Shown piece by piece: positions 25,713 to 34,778 of a stretch of DNA of 64,000 bases. The notes beneath the pieces were generated by a model. It had not been told where the DNA came from and made no database searches. It worked only from the letters and a program-made list of their open reading frames with translations. Origin of the DNA: Spelaeicoccus albus (GTDB lineage: Bacteria; Actinomycetota; Actinomycetes; Actinomycetales; Brevibacteriaceae); NCBI RefSeq assembly GCF_013409065.1, contig NZ_JACBZP010000001.1, positions 3,172,518-3,236,517 of the forward strand, in the 5' to 3' direction. Numbering within the stretch: the stretch's first letter is position 1; each line of letters begins with the position of its first letter. The translations under genes and the position numbers were made by a program.

Positions 25713-26624
25713 TCACGAGGGGGCAGTGGGTGCGGGCGGCTGGCGCGGTAATTTCCGGGTCACCAGCGAAGGCGTCGCGGTGGCGGCCGATTCACGCGGC
25801 CAGACCTTTTCAATGCCGGCGTTCAGCGCCGCACCGATCAACACCGCCACCGCTATCAGGTACAGCCAGATCAGGACGACGATCGGCGCGGCCAGTGGGC
25901 CGTATATGGACGTTCCGCCGATTGACAGCGCCAAGACGAGCCGCATCACGACGCTGGCGCCGAGCCAGATGGCCAGAGCCAGCAGCGCGCCCGGCAGATT
26001 GAACAACCACCTGGTCTTGACCGGCACCGCAACGTGATAGAGCACCGTGAGCAACAGCGCCGTCGACAGTGCCACGACCGGCCAGTACACGCCGAGAATC
26101 CATTCGAACCCGTCCGGCAGCCACCCGGACAACGTTTGCGGGCCTATCACCAGCAATGGGACGGCGATAGTCCCGGCGCCCAAAGCCAGCAAGTACATGG
26201 CGAACGCCAGCGCGCGTTGGCGGAAGAAACCCCGCTCCCCGCCGAGCCCGTACATGATGGTGATGGTGTCGACGTAGGTGTTCATGGCGCGCGAGCCGGA
26301 CCACAGCGACAGCACGAACCCGACGGAGATCAGCCCGTAATGGTTTGCCGAGACGGCTTGATGGAATGTCGGCACAATCACGGAGTCGACGACATCCGCC
26401 GTCAAAAACGGCTCGACCAAGCCGATCAGCCCTGCCTCGAGTTCATTGCGATCGGACAGGCCGAGTTGGCCGGTGACAAGGCCGGCCACTGCGGCAAGAC
26501 CTAGAACGAGCGGCGGCAGCGCCAAGAGCGTGAAGAACCCGACTTCGGCAGCCAAACTCGTCACCCGGTATTTGAAGATGATCCGCAACGTCGTCTTCAC
26601 CAGCCGCCAGAACTTGCCCACCAC
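25713..26624 (-). CDS. YihY/BrkB-family inner membrane protein
   Basis: 303 aa, about six membrane helices. The N-terminal signature TSLAAEVGFFTLLALPPLVLGLAA and the central SLWSGSRAMNTYVDTITIMYGLGG are typical of the YihY/BrkB family (once mis-annotated as RNase BN). The physiological role is uncertain; transport functions have been suggested. It starts at the GTG at 26624 behind a G-rich stretch. It is divergent from the MgtC-like gene. Confidence 0.87.
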   Translation of the reverse strand: MVGKFWRLVKTTLRIIFKYRVTSLAAEVGFFTLLALPPLVLGLAAVAGLVTGQLGLSDRNELEAGLIGLVEPFLTADVVDSVIVPTFHQAVSANHYGLISVGFVLSLWSGSRAMNTYVDTITIMYGLGGERGFFRQRALAFAMYLLALGAGTIAVPLLVIGPQTLSGWLPDGFEWILGVYWPVVALSTALLLTVLYHVAVPVKTRWLFNLPGALLALAIWLGASVVMRLVLALSIGGTSIYGPLAAPIVVLIWLYLIAVAVLIGAALNAGIEKVWPRESAATATPSLVTRKLPRQPPAPTAPS

Positions 26625-26744
26625 TCCCCCGTCCCGAGCCGCGATCTGGATCTCGCGGTAATGACTCTATGCCAGAATCGGGCCCGGGCTCGGTAGGCGG
26701 CGGCCGCAAATACGCTAAGTTTGGAAGCCAGGGAGGGAAGCTTT

Positions 26745-27473
26745 GTGGCGATGATCGATGCGGCCGGTGTGTGGAGCGTCGGCGCGGAGACTCATAATCT
26801 CGAAGCAATCGGGCTCCTGGCCGAGGCGTTCGTGCTGTCGAGCATCATCGGACTCGAACGCCAGCTGCGCCAGAAATCGGCCGGCCTGCGCACGCATGCA
26901 CTCGTCGGGATGGGCGCGGCGCTGTTTGCACTGGTCTCCGGTTACGGCTTCTCGACGCTGCTCGGCGACCACGTCATCCTCGATCCCTCGCGAATTGCGG
27001 CGCAAATCGTCAGCGGCATCGGTTTCCTGGGCGCCGGCGTGATCTTCACCCGCGGGGACGTCGTTCGCGGGCTCACCACGGCCGCGGCCATTTGGGTCAC
27101 GGCGGCTGTCGGGATGGCCTCGGGCGCCGGCCTGCCGTGGCTGGCCCTGGCCGGAACGATCTTCTACCTCATCACCACCGCCGTCATCACACCGCTGCTG
27201 GCGCGCCTTCCCGGAGCCTCGGCCCGCGAGGTCATCATGCTGCGCTATGAGGACGGCAAGGGCGTGCTGCGCGACGTACTCGCCGAATCGACGTCCCTCG
27301 GCTTTGCGGCCGAAGTGCTCTCGACCGACAAGACCGACAAATCCGAAGTCACGATGCGCGCGCGCTTTCGCGGCAGGCCGCCGCTGCCTGCCCTGATCGC
27401 CTCGCTCACCGAGATCGACGGCGTCATCTCGGTACGCACGGCTCGGCAAGACACCGATCAGGACGACGATTAG
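26745..27473 (+). CDS. MgtC/SapB family membrane protein
   Basis: 242 aa. The hydrophobic N-terminal half carries the family signatures [30 protein letters not shown] and [33 protein letters not shown]. The soluble C-terminal half resembles the ACT-like domain of the larger MgtC relatives. MgtC proteins affect magnesium-limitation growth and F-type ATPase activity in pathogens; the role here is unknown. The GTG at 26745 lies 7 nt after GGAGGG. Its 3' end is only 5 bp from the convergent SulP gene. Confidence 0.87.
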   Translation: MAMIDAAGVWSVGAETHNLEAIGLLAEAFVLSSIIGLERQLRQKSAGLRTHALVGMGAALFALVSGYGFSTLLGDHVILDPSRIAAQIVSGIGFLGAGVIFTRGDVVRGLTTAAAIWVTAAVGMASGAGLPWLALAGTIFYLITTAVITPLLARLPGASAREVIMLRYEDGKGVLRDVLAESTSLGFAAEVLSTDKTDKSEVTMRARFRGRPPLPALIASLTEIDGVISVRTARQDTDQDDD

Positions 27474-27478
27474 TCGCC

Positions 27479-28981
27479 TCAGCCACCCAGGTGCCCGGCC
27501 AGCCGGGAGTGCATGGCGGTGCTTGCCGCGTTCAGGCCCGCGATGCTGACTGTTTTGCCGTGTCCGGCGTACTTCGCTTCGATCGAATCGAGCGCTGCGA
27601 TCGTCGAAGCATCCCACAAATGCGATTCGCGCATGTCGATGACGACCTGACCGGGGTCGCCGGCATAGTCGAACTGGGTGTAGAGGTCGTTGCTGGAGGC
27701 GAAGAACAATTCGCCCACGACCGTATAACGGGCCACCGCGTCGTCCCCGTCGCCCGTGACGGTTCGCTCCACGCCCACCAAGTGCGCGACCCGCCGGGCG
27801 AACAGCACCATTGCGACAACGACTCCGGACAGTACGCCGATTGCCAGGTTATTCGTGGCAACGACGACTACGACGGTGATGATCATGACCGACGTTTCGC
27901 TTTTCGGCATTCGCCGCAAAGTCGCTGGCCGGATGCTGTGCCAATCGAAGGTGCCCACCGACACCATGATCATGACCGCGACGAGGGCCGCCATGGGGAT
28001 CGTCGCCACGAAATCGCCGAGCCCGACCACGAGCACAAGCAAAAACACCCCGGCCAAGAACGTGGAGATCCGGGTGCGGGCACCCGCACCCTTCACGTTG
28101 ATCATCGTCTGGCCGATCATGGCGCACCCGCCCATGCCGCCGAAGAAGCCCGTGATGATGTTGGCGGCGCCCTGTCCCCAGGCTTCTCTGGTGGTGTGGG
28201 ACGTCGTGTCGGTCACGTCGTCCACGAGCTTGGCGGTGAGCAACGTCTCCAGCAGACCGACAAGCGCCATGGCGACGGCGTAGGGGCCGATGATTTCCAG
28301 AGTGTGCCAATCGAGCGGCACGTGCGGGATGAACAGCGAGGGCAAGCTGGACGGAAGCTTGCCCTCGTCGCCGACCGTCGGCACGTGCAGGCCGACGCTC
28401 AGCACTATCACGCAGACCACGATGATCGCGACCAGCGGTGCCGGCACGATTTTGGTCAGCCGAGGGAAGAACACGATCACGGCGACGCCGACCGCGACGA
28501 GCGGGTACACCAGCCAGGGAACTCCGATCAAATGCGGCAACTGCGCCAGAAAAATCAGGATGGCCAGCGCGTTGACGAACCCGATCATGACGCTGCGGGG
28601 CACGAACCGCATGAGCTTTGTCGCTCCCAGCAACGCCAGCACGATTTGGAGAGCGCCGGCCAGGATCACTGTGGCGATGAAGTAGTCGATGCCGTGTTCG
28701 CGGACGAGTGGGGCGATGACGAGAGCGACGGATCCGGTCGCTGCCGAGATCATCGCCGGACGCCCACCGAGGATCGAGATCGACACCGCCATGGTGAACG
28801 CCGCGAACAATCCGACCCTGGGGTCGACGCCGGCGATTATCGAAAACGAAATGGCCTCCGGGATGAGGGCCAGCCCGACGACTATCCCGCCGAACACCTC
28901 GGTGCGCAGGCGTCGCGGCGACTTCAACGTCCCAAGGACCGATTGCAGTTCCTTCGGGGTCGGTTCGGCGGTCGTCGTCAC
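27479..28981 (-). CDS. SulP family anion permease with STAS domain
   Basis: 500-aa inner-membrane transporter of the SLC26/SulP type (sulfate, bicarbonate or other anions). The N-terminal signature EVFGGIVVGLALIPEAISFSIIAGVDPRVGLFAAF is followed by ~12 membrane segments and a C-terminal STAS domain (residues ~400-500, with ESHLWDASTIAALDSIE). The GTG start at 28981 has AGGAG 6 nt before it. No carbonic anhydrase or sulfur gene is adjacent, so the substrate is open. A dispersed palindrome lies in its upstream region. Confidence 0.9.
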   Translation of the reverse strand: MTTTAEPTPKELQSVLGTLKSPRRLRTEVFGGIVVGLALIPEAISFSIIAGVDPRVGLFAAFTMAVSISILGGRPAMISAATGSVALVIAPLVREHGIDYFIATVILAGALQIVLALLGATKLMRFVPRSVMIGFVNALAILIFLAQLPHLIGVPWLVYPLVAVGVAVIVFFPRLTKIVPAPLVAIIVVCVIVLSVGLHVPTVGDEGKLPSSLPSLFIPHVPLDWHTLEIIGPYAVAMALVGLLETLLTAKLVDDVTDTTSHTTREAWGQGAANIITGFFGGMGGCAMIGQTMINVKGAGARTRISTFLAGVFLLVLVVGLGDFVATIPMAALVAVMIMVSVGTFDWHSIRPATLRRMPKSETSVMIITVVVVVATNNLAIGVLSGVVVAMVLFARRVAHLVGVERTVTGDGDDAVARYTVVGELFFASSNDLYTQFDYAGDPGQVVIDMRESHLWDASTIAALDSIEAKYAGHGKTVSIAGLNAASTAMHSRLAGHLGG

Positions 28982-29027
28982 GCAGGGCTCCTATGAGTTG
29001 GGCACAATTTGGTCGGGGCCCCGGCAC

Positions 29028-29120
29028 GCCGAGTGGCGGCGAGCGGCTGCGAAATCAACGATTTCGCCGCCACTCGCCGCCACTCGGCGAGATGGATGAG
29101 CCATTCGCCGCCACTCGGCG
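29028..29120. repeat. Dispersed palindromic element, copy 1
   Basis: 29-nt arms (29028-29056 and 29060-29088, two mismatches) around a 3-nt loop, with a further half-copy at 29103-29120. The arm core matches the element at 46246-46302 (CGAGTGGYGGCGA, then GGCTGCRAAATC). It sits between the 3' end of pdhC and the start of the SulP gene, both on the minus strand. Confidence 0.8.
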
Positions 29121-29128
29121 ACGGACGG

Positions 29129-30475
29129 TCACACGACGATGCGCAGCGGGTCTTCCAAGATGGCACGCAGATCACTGAGGAACAGTGCGGCCTCCGCACC
29201 ATTCACGACTCGGTGATCGACGGTCATGGTCATCGTGATCGTGCTGCGCTCGGCGAGCTTTCCCTCGTGCACGTACGGCACGCTCGCGGCCGCCCCAACG
29301 GCAAGGATAGCAGCCTCGGGCGGGTTGATCAGCGCCGTAAAGTGGTCGATGCCGTACATGCCCAGATTGCTGATGCTGAACGAGCCACCCTTGAACTCTT
29401 CGGGGCGCAGCTTGCCGTCCTTGGCCCGCCCGGCCAGTTCGCGAGCTTCACCGCTGATCTCCGTCAGGGTCTTGCGATCGGCATTCTTCACCACCGGCAC
29501 GATGAGGCCGCCGGACAATGCGACGGCAATTCCGACGTTGATCTCGCCCCTGCGGATGATTTTGTCCCCGCCCCACGACGAGTTGATCTCCGGGTGGTCC
29601 TTCAAGGCACGCGCGCACGCCTTGACGAACAAGTCGTTGACGCTCACTTTCGTGTCGTCGAGCCGCTCGTTCAAGGTCTTGCGGAAGGCCAGCAGGTCAT
29701 CGACCCGCACCGACACCGTTTCCTGGAAGGTCGGCGCGCCGACGTTACCGGCAAGCCGCTCCGCAGTGATGCGCTGGTTCGCGGTCAGCTTGACGTCCTG
29801 GTCGGCGTCGCCCGTTTCTGCTTGCGTCTGCTGTGCGGCCGGCGTCTCGGACGGCGCGCTGCCGCCCTTCTTTTGCTCGGCCACCACCCGCTCGACGTCG
29901 GTGCGGATGATTCGCCCGCCGGGCCCCGTGCCTTCCACCTGCGACAGGTCGATGCCGTGTTCGCGTGCCATACGGCGGGCCAACGGCGACCGGCGCACTC
30001 CGGAATCGTCGTCCTGCGTCTCCTGCCGTGCCTCAGCCGCCCGGCCGGCATCGCCGGACGACGTGTCGTCACCGGACGTCTCACCGGACGCGTCGTCGTT
30101 TGCGGCCTCGTCTTCCGTGTCCTCGGAGTCCGATTCACCGTCGTCGCCGGAGGAGACATCCTCGCCCGAGCCCGCGTCCTCGCCGGACGACGCGTCCTCA
30201 CTCCGACCGGAACCGCCGCCGGATTTCGCGGAGCTGCCGGAGCCGTCGCCCAGCACCGCGATCGGTTCGCCGATGGCCACCGTGCCGCCCTCGTCCACGA
30301 GGATCTCCTCGAGGACTCCCTCGTCGTAGGCTTCGAGGTCCATCGTCGTCTTGTCGGTTTCGATCTCGCCGATGACGTCGCCCTTTTTAATGGCGTCGCC
30401 GATCTTCTTCGACCAACTGGCGACGACGCCTTCCTCCATGGTGTCCGACAGCCGGGGCATCAGAATGTCCGTCAT
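29129..30475 (-). CDS. pdhC: 2-oxo acid dehydrogenase E2 (dihydrolipoamide acyltransferase), probably of pyruvate dehydrogenase
   Basis: 448 aa. One lipoyl domain (residues 1-~75, lipoyl-Lys 42 in ETDKTTMDLE), a long Asp/Glu/Ser-rich linker (~80-170), a peripheral-subunit-binding domain (SPLARRMAREHGIDL) and the catalytic core. The active-site motif reads DHRVVNG, with Asn where most E2 enzymes have Asp (HxxxDG). The ATG overlaps the E1-beta stop by 4 nt and has GAGGAG upstream. E3 is not in the window. A branched-chain or acetoin enzyme is possible, but the E1 sequences favour pyruvate. Confidence 0.9.
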   Translation of the reverse strand: MTDILMPRLSDTMEEGVVASWSKKIGDAIKKGDVIGEIETDKTTMDLEAYDEGVLEEILVDEGGTVAIGEPIAVLGDGSGSSAKSGGGSGRSEDASSGEDAGSGEDVSSGDDGESDSEDTEDEAANDDASGETSGDDTSSGDAGRAAEARQETQDDDSGVRRSPLARRMAREHGIDLSQVEGTGPGGRIIRTDVERVVAEQKKGGSAPSETPAAQQTQAETGDADQDVKLTANQRITAERLAGNVGAPTFQETVSVRVDDLLAFRKTLNERLDDTKVSVNDLFVKACARALKDHPEINSSWGGDKIIRRGEINVGIAVALSGGLIVPVVKNADRKTLTEISGEARELAGRAKDGKLRPEEFKGGSFSISNLGMYGIDHFTALINPPEAAILAVGAAASVPYVHEGKLAERSTITMTMTVDHRVVNGAEAALFLSDLRAILEDPLRIVV

Positions 30476-31470
30476 GATTTGCTCCTCATCCCCGTTGCAT
30501 CGAGTTGTTCACGGATCACTTTCCGCAAGGCATCGGCCCCGGGTAGTGCCGCACTCTCGAGTGGTTTGGCGTACGGCAATGATATTTCGGCAGCCGCGAC
30601 CCGGCGTACCGGCGCGTCCAGATAGTCGAAGGCTCCTTCTTGGACGGATGCGGCGATTTCGGCGCCCACTCCGTAGCTGAGCCAGTCATCTTCCATCACC
30701 ACGGCACGCGTGGTCTTCCGTACCGACTTGCAGAACGTCTCGCGGTCCAGCGGACGCAGGCTGCGCAAGTCGATCACTTCAACGCTCACGCCGTCCTTCG
30801 CCAACTCGTCGGCGACCCCGACCGCGACGTTGACGCCGCGCGAATAGGCGATCACCGTCAGGTCCGTGCCCTCTCGCGCAACTGCGGCCCGGCCGATCGG
30901 AACTTCCGGCCCGTCGTCCGGAACCTCGCCCTTCGTGTTGTACAAGCCGAGGTTCTCCAAGAACAGCACGGGGTCGTTGTCCCGGATCGATGTCGTCAAC
31001 AATGCTTTGGCATCGGCCGGATTGGACGGGGCCACGACCTTCAAGCCGGGAAGGTGGGCGTACCAGACTTCGATGTTCTGCGAGTGGGTGGCGCCGAGCT
31101 GCTGGCCGCCTCCTCCCGGCGTGCGGAAGACTATTGGAATCGCCGTCTGCCCGCCGAACATGGTGTAGATCTTCGAGGCGTGGTTGACGATCTGATCGAA
31201 CGCCAGCACGCTGAAGTTCAACGTCATGAATTCGACGACCGGACGCAAACCGAGCATTGCCGCGCCGATACCGACGCCCGCGAATCCGTTCTCGGCAATC
31301 GGCGTGTCACGCACGCGTTTCGGCCCGAACTCGTCGAGCAGCCCCGCCGTGATCTTGTACGATCCCTCGAATTTGCCGATCTCTTCGCCGAGAAGCAGCA
31401 CCTTCTCGTCGCGCGTCATTTCGGCGCGCAGCGTGTCGTGAAGGGCCTGCCGGTAACTGATCACAGCCAT
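30472..31470 (-). CDS. pdhB: 2-oxo acid dehydrogenase E1 component, beta subunit
   Basis: 332-aa transketolase-like subunit that completes the thiamine-diphosphate site with E1-alpha. Key stretches are LLGEEIGKFEGSYKIT, VRDTPIAENGFAGVGIGAAM (with the TPP-activating Glu), TPGGGGQQLGATHSQ and the C-terminal region VMEDDWLSYGVGAEIAA. It is the middle gene of pdhA-pdhB-pdhC, 30 bp after pdhA and overlapping pdhC by 4 nt. The conserved actinobacterial E1 is usually the fused AceE; a split E1 operon is an additional enzyme in many of these genomes. Confidence 0.93.
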   Translation of the reverse strand: MAVISYRQALHDTLRAEMTRDEKVLLLGEEIGKFEGSYKITAGLLDEFGPKRVRDTPIAENGFAGVGIGAAMLGLRPVVEFMTLNFSVLAFDQIVNHASKIYTMFGGQTAIPIVFRTPGGGGQQLGATHSQNIEVWYAHLPGLKVVAPSNPADAKALLTTSIRDNDPVLFLENLGLYNTKGEVPDDGPEVPIGRAAVAREGTDLTVIAYSRGVNVAVGVADELAKDGVSVEVIDLRSLRPLDRETFCKSVRKTTRAVVMEDDWLSYGVGAEIAASVQEGAFDYLDAPVRRVAAAEISLPYAKPLESAALPGADALRKVIREQLDATGMRSKS

Positions 31471-31500
31471 TGGTTAATATCCCGAGCCTTTCGAAAAATC

Positions 31501-32580
31501 TTAGAACGTGATGAGCGGATCGCCGGGCATCTGCTTCGGTGCCCCGGCCACCGCCGTCGAATAGTCGTTGTCGAAGAGTTGCTCCGGTTTCGGCGACGGA
31601 CTCTTGTCGGCAAACGCGACCGCGTCGTCGACGATGCGTTCCGCCTCGTCGTCGATCTCTTGTGCCTGCTTCTTCGTCATGGCGCGGCTCTTGATGAGCG
31701 TGGAACGGTACAGGGGCACCGGATCGTTTTCCTTCAGTTCCTTGTTTTCCTCATCGGTCCGGTATTTCGCCGGATCGACGACCGAATGACCCTTCAGCCG
31801 CTCGCTCGTCGTTTCCAACAGGTACGGACGGCGATCTTCTCGCGCCGACTTCAACGCCTTTTCGGCCGCCTTGCGCACCGTGTCCGGATCGTTGCCGTCG
31901 ACTCGCGTACTCGGGATCCGGTAAGCGGCGCCGCGCTTGTAGAGATCGGGTTCGGCGGACGAGGCATCAACGGTGGTGCCCATGCCCAGGCCGTTGTTGA
32001 TGATGACGTACACGATCGGCAGGTTCCACAGTCCGGCGATGTTGAGTGATTCGTGGAAAGCGCCAATGGCCGTCGTTCCGTCGCCGAGCAGGCACATCAC
32101 GGCGTCCGACTTGTCGTCGGCCTTTTGCTCGTAGTCGATTGCCAAGGCCGCTCCCGTCGCCGGCGGCAACTGCCCGCCGACGATGCCGTAGCCGCCCATC
32201 AGCCGCACGCCCTCGTCGAACAAGTGCATCGAGCCGCCCCAGCCTCCCGAGACGCCGTCGGTACGGCCGAACAGTTCGGCCATCACCTCGCCGGGGTCCA
32301 GTCCGCGCGTGATGGCGTAACCGTGGACGCGGTAGTTCGCAAACAGATAGTCCTTGGCGCGCAGCGCGCTCATCAGGCCCACGACCGTGGCTTCCTCGCC
32401 GAGGTTCAGATGGCAGTATCCGCCGATCTTCGCGCGCTGGTACATCTCTTGCGCCCGAAGTTCGAACGCCCGGATGAGCGCCATCTGCCGATAGTAGGAC
32501 CGCTTCGTGTCGGCCGAAGCGCGCGATCCGGTCGACCGCGTGGTGGGCTGCGATTTTGTCGATCGAGACTTTGTCGCCAC
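31501..32580 (-). CDS. pdhA: 2-oxo acid dehydrogenase E1 component, alpha subunit
   Basis: 359-aa thiamine-diphosphate-binding subunit. The TPP motif runs from GDGTTAIGAFHESLNIAG to NN (IINNGLGMGT). HLNLGEEATVVGLMSAL, FANYRVHGYAITRG and GGSMHLFD are family signatures. It has a Ser/Thr/Lys-rich N-terminal ~25 residues. The GTG at 32580 follows GAGGTGA at 7 nt. It heads the pdhABC operon, with a 131-bp leader region behind it that contains the 6-bp inverted repeat GCCAAC/GTTGGC (32611-32626). Confidence 0.93.
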   Translation of the reverse strand: MATKSRSTKSQPTTRSTGSRASADTKRSYYRQMALIRAFELRAQEMYQRAKIGGYCHLNLGEEATVVGLMSALRAKDYLFANYRVHGYAITRGLDPGEVMAELFGRTDGVSGGWGGSMHLFDEGVRLMGGYGIVGGQLPPATGAALAIDYEQKADDKSDAVMCLLGDGTTAIGAFHESLNIAGLWNLPIVYVIINNGLGMGTTVDASSAEPDLYKRGAAYRIPSTRVDGNDPDTVRKAAEKALKSAREDRRPYLLETTSERLKGHSVVDPAKYRTDEENKELKENDPVPLYRSTLIKSRAMTKKQAQEIDDEAERIVDDAVAFADKSPSPKPEQLFDNDYSTAVAGAPKQMPGDPLITF

Positions 32581-32711
32581 CGAATCATCACCTCTATTTG
32601 AGCCGTTACCGCCAACTGTCGTTGGCCGGTATCTCCAACCCTAGCCCCTCGCGTGCCGCCGGAGGATGTGGGTTATGACACCCATAGGCGCGGTATTCCG
32701 GCTCGGCAAGT

Positions 32712-33779
32712 TCAGCGCAAGGACGTCTCGCCCTCCCGAACGAGGGCCGTGAGCCGCGAGATCGCGCGCAGATATTTCTTCTTGTACCCGCCGGCCAGCA
32801 TCTCGTCGGTGACCAGATGGTCGAGCGAGTCGCCGGTCGCGATGACCGTGACTTCGCGGTCGTACAGCCGGTCGATCAAAACCACCAGTCGCAGCGCGAC
32901 GGCCTCGTTGTCCACCGTGTGCACGCCGCGCCACAGGACGGTGCGCACGCCGTCCACCAGCGCCCGGTAGCGGCTCGGGTGGATCTGCTCCAACACGCCG
33001 AGGACGCCGTCGAATTCGTCCACCGCGACTCCGTTCCGCTCCTGCGGCAGGCGCCGAGCCAGCCGGCCGAACTCTTCCGGCGTGGGCGGGTCGGGCGGCG
33101 AGGGGAGCCCGCGATGACGGTAATCGTCACCGTCGATGTGCAGCACCTCGAATTGGCTCGACAGCACTTGGATCTCGCGGAGAAAGTCCTGTGCGGCAAA
33201 GCGGCCCTCTCCCAAAGCGTCCGGGAGGGTATTGGACGTCGCCGCCAGTTTCACCCCGGCGTCGGCCAGTTCGCGCATGAGACGGGACATCAGCACCGTG
33301 TCGCCGGGGTCGTCGAGTTCGAACTCGTCGACGCAGACGAGGCTCATTTCCGACAGCGCCTCCAGTGCCTGGTGGAATCCGAGCGCGCCGACGAGGTTCG
33401 TGAACTCGACGAACGTGCCGAACGCGGCGGGTTTCGGCGCAGCGTTCCACAGCGATGCCAGCAAGTGGGTCTTGCCGACGCCGTAGCCGCCGTCGAGGTA
33501 CACGCCGGCCTTGCCGTCGTTCTTCCTGGCACCAAACAGTTTGCCGAACAAGCCCGGCTTGGCGCCGATCGTGCCTTCGAACCTTCGCAGGGCGTCGACG
33601 GCCGCAGCCTGCGTCGGTTGCGCCGGATCGGGACGGTAGCTGTCAAAGGACACGTCGGTGAAATGCGGCGGCGGCACGAGCTCGGCAATGAGCTTGTCCG
33701 GCGCCACCCGCGGACGACGGTCCACGAGGTGGATCGCGGCATCGGCGGGCGCCTGGGCGTTCGCACTCAAATCTGACAA
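32712..33779 (-). CDS. zapE: Cell division protein ZapE (AFG1-like ATPase)
   Basis: 355-aa AFG1-family P-loop ATPase; in E. coli ZapE binds FtsZ and is needed for division under stress. Walker A is GGYGVGKTHL, Walker B is LVCVDEFELDD, and sensor region KLAATSNTLPD follows. DFLREIQVLSSQFEVLHIDGDDYRHR is the family signature. The start is TTG (33777-33779) preceded by AAGGA at 4 nt. It is transcribed alone; the 90-bp gap behind it separates it from era. Confidence 0.9.
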   Translation of the reverse strand: MSDLSANAQAPADAAIHLVDRRPRVAPDKLIAELVPPPHFTDVSFDSYRPDPAQPTQAAAVDALRRFEGTIGAKPGLFGKLFGARKNDGKAGVYLDGGYGVGKTHLLASLWNAAPKPAAFGTFVEFTNLVGALGFHQALEALSEMSLVCVDEFELDDPGDTVLMSRLMRELADAGVKLAATSNTLPDALGEGRFAAQDFLREIQVLSSQFEVLHIDGDDYRHRGLPSPPDPPTPEEFGRLARRLPQERNGVAVDEFDGVLGVLEQIHPSRYRALVDGVRTVLWRGVHTVDNEAVALRLVVLIDRLYDREVTVIATGDSLDHLVTDEMLAGGYKKKYLRAISRLTALVREGETSLR

Positions 33780-33869
33780 AGCGTCCTTCTCATTCGGTTC
33801 GGCTCGTGTTCCTCGGCCGCTGACGGTTCATTTGCGTTCCGTGCCCGGTCTCGTCATCCGGACCCTGCC

Positions 33870-34778
33870 TCAAAAGCCAAGGCGACCCAATTGTTTCGGA
33901 TCGCGTTGCCAATCTTTCGCCACTTTGACGTGCAAGTCCAAATAGACTTTGGTGCCCAACAGCCCTTCAATGCCGTGGCGGGCGGTGCTGCCGATCGTCT
34001 TCAACCGGGATCCGCCGCGGCCGATGATGATTGCCTTTTGCGAATCACGCTCGACGAAGACGTTCACGCGCACGTCCAGCAGCGGCGCGGAATCCGGACG
34101 TCCGTCACGCGGAACCATCTCATCGACCACCACGGCCAGTGAATGCGGAAGCTCGTCACGCACCCCCTCCAAAGCCGCTTCGCGGATCAGTTCGGCCACC
34201 ATGACGGCCTCGGGCTCCTCGGTCAGGTCGCCGTCGGGGTAAAGCGGCGGCGATGCGGGGAGCTTTGACGCGAACACGTCGGCAACCGTCTCCACCTGGA
34301 AGTCGCTCACTGCCGACACCGGCACGATGTCGGACCAGTCGCCGAGCGCTTCTGCGGCCACGAGTGCTTCGGCCAGCCGGCCCTTGTCGACGGTGTCGGC
34401 TTTAGTGACGAGGGCCACCACCGGCGTACGGCCGATCTCTTTCAATTGCTCGGCGATATGCCGGTCCCCCGGGCCGATCTTCTCGTTGGCCGGCAGGCAC
34501 AGGCCGATGACGTCGACCTCGCTCAGCGTGCCGGCGACCAAATCGTTGAGCCGTTGGCCGAGCAGGGTGCGCGGCCGATGCAGGCCGGGAGTGTCGACGA
34601 GGATGAGCTGATAGGCGTCGCGGTGCACGATACCTCGGATGGCCCGCCGGGTCGTTTGCGGCTTGGACGAGGTGATGGCCACCTTTGCGCCGACCAGCGC
34701 GTTCGTCAGCGTCGATTTGCCGGCGTTGGGGCGGCCCACCAGGCACGCGAAGCCGGCCCGGAATTCGGTATCGGTCAT
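33870..34778 (-). CDS. era: GTPase Era
   Basis: Essential GTPase that binds 16S rRNA and checks 30S subunit assembly. G1 is GRPNAGKST, G2 region QTTRRAIRGI, G3 DTPGLHRP, G4 TKAD; the C-terminal KH domain carries GRGGSRLKTIG. The normal bacterial length of 302 aa. Last gene of the phoH-ybeY-CNNM-era chain; its ATG overlaps the upstream stop by 4 nt. Confidence 0.96.
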   Translation of the reverse strand: MTDTEFRAGFACLVGRPNAGKSTLTNALVGAKVAITSSKPQTTRRAIRGIVHRDAYQLILVDTPGLHRPRTLLGQRLNDLVAGTLSEVDVIGLCLPANEKIGPGDRHIAEQLKEIGRTPVVALVTKADTVDKGRLAEALVAAEALGDWSDIVPVSAVSDFQVETVADVFASKLPASPPLYPDGDLTEEPEAVMVAELIREAALEGVRDELPHSLAVVVDEMVPRDGRPDSAPLLDVRVNVFVERDSQKAIIIGRGGSRLKTIGSTARHGIEGLLGTKVYLDLHVKVAKDWQRDPKQLGRLGF

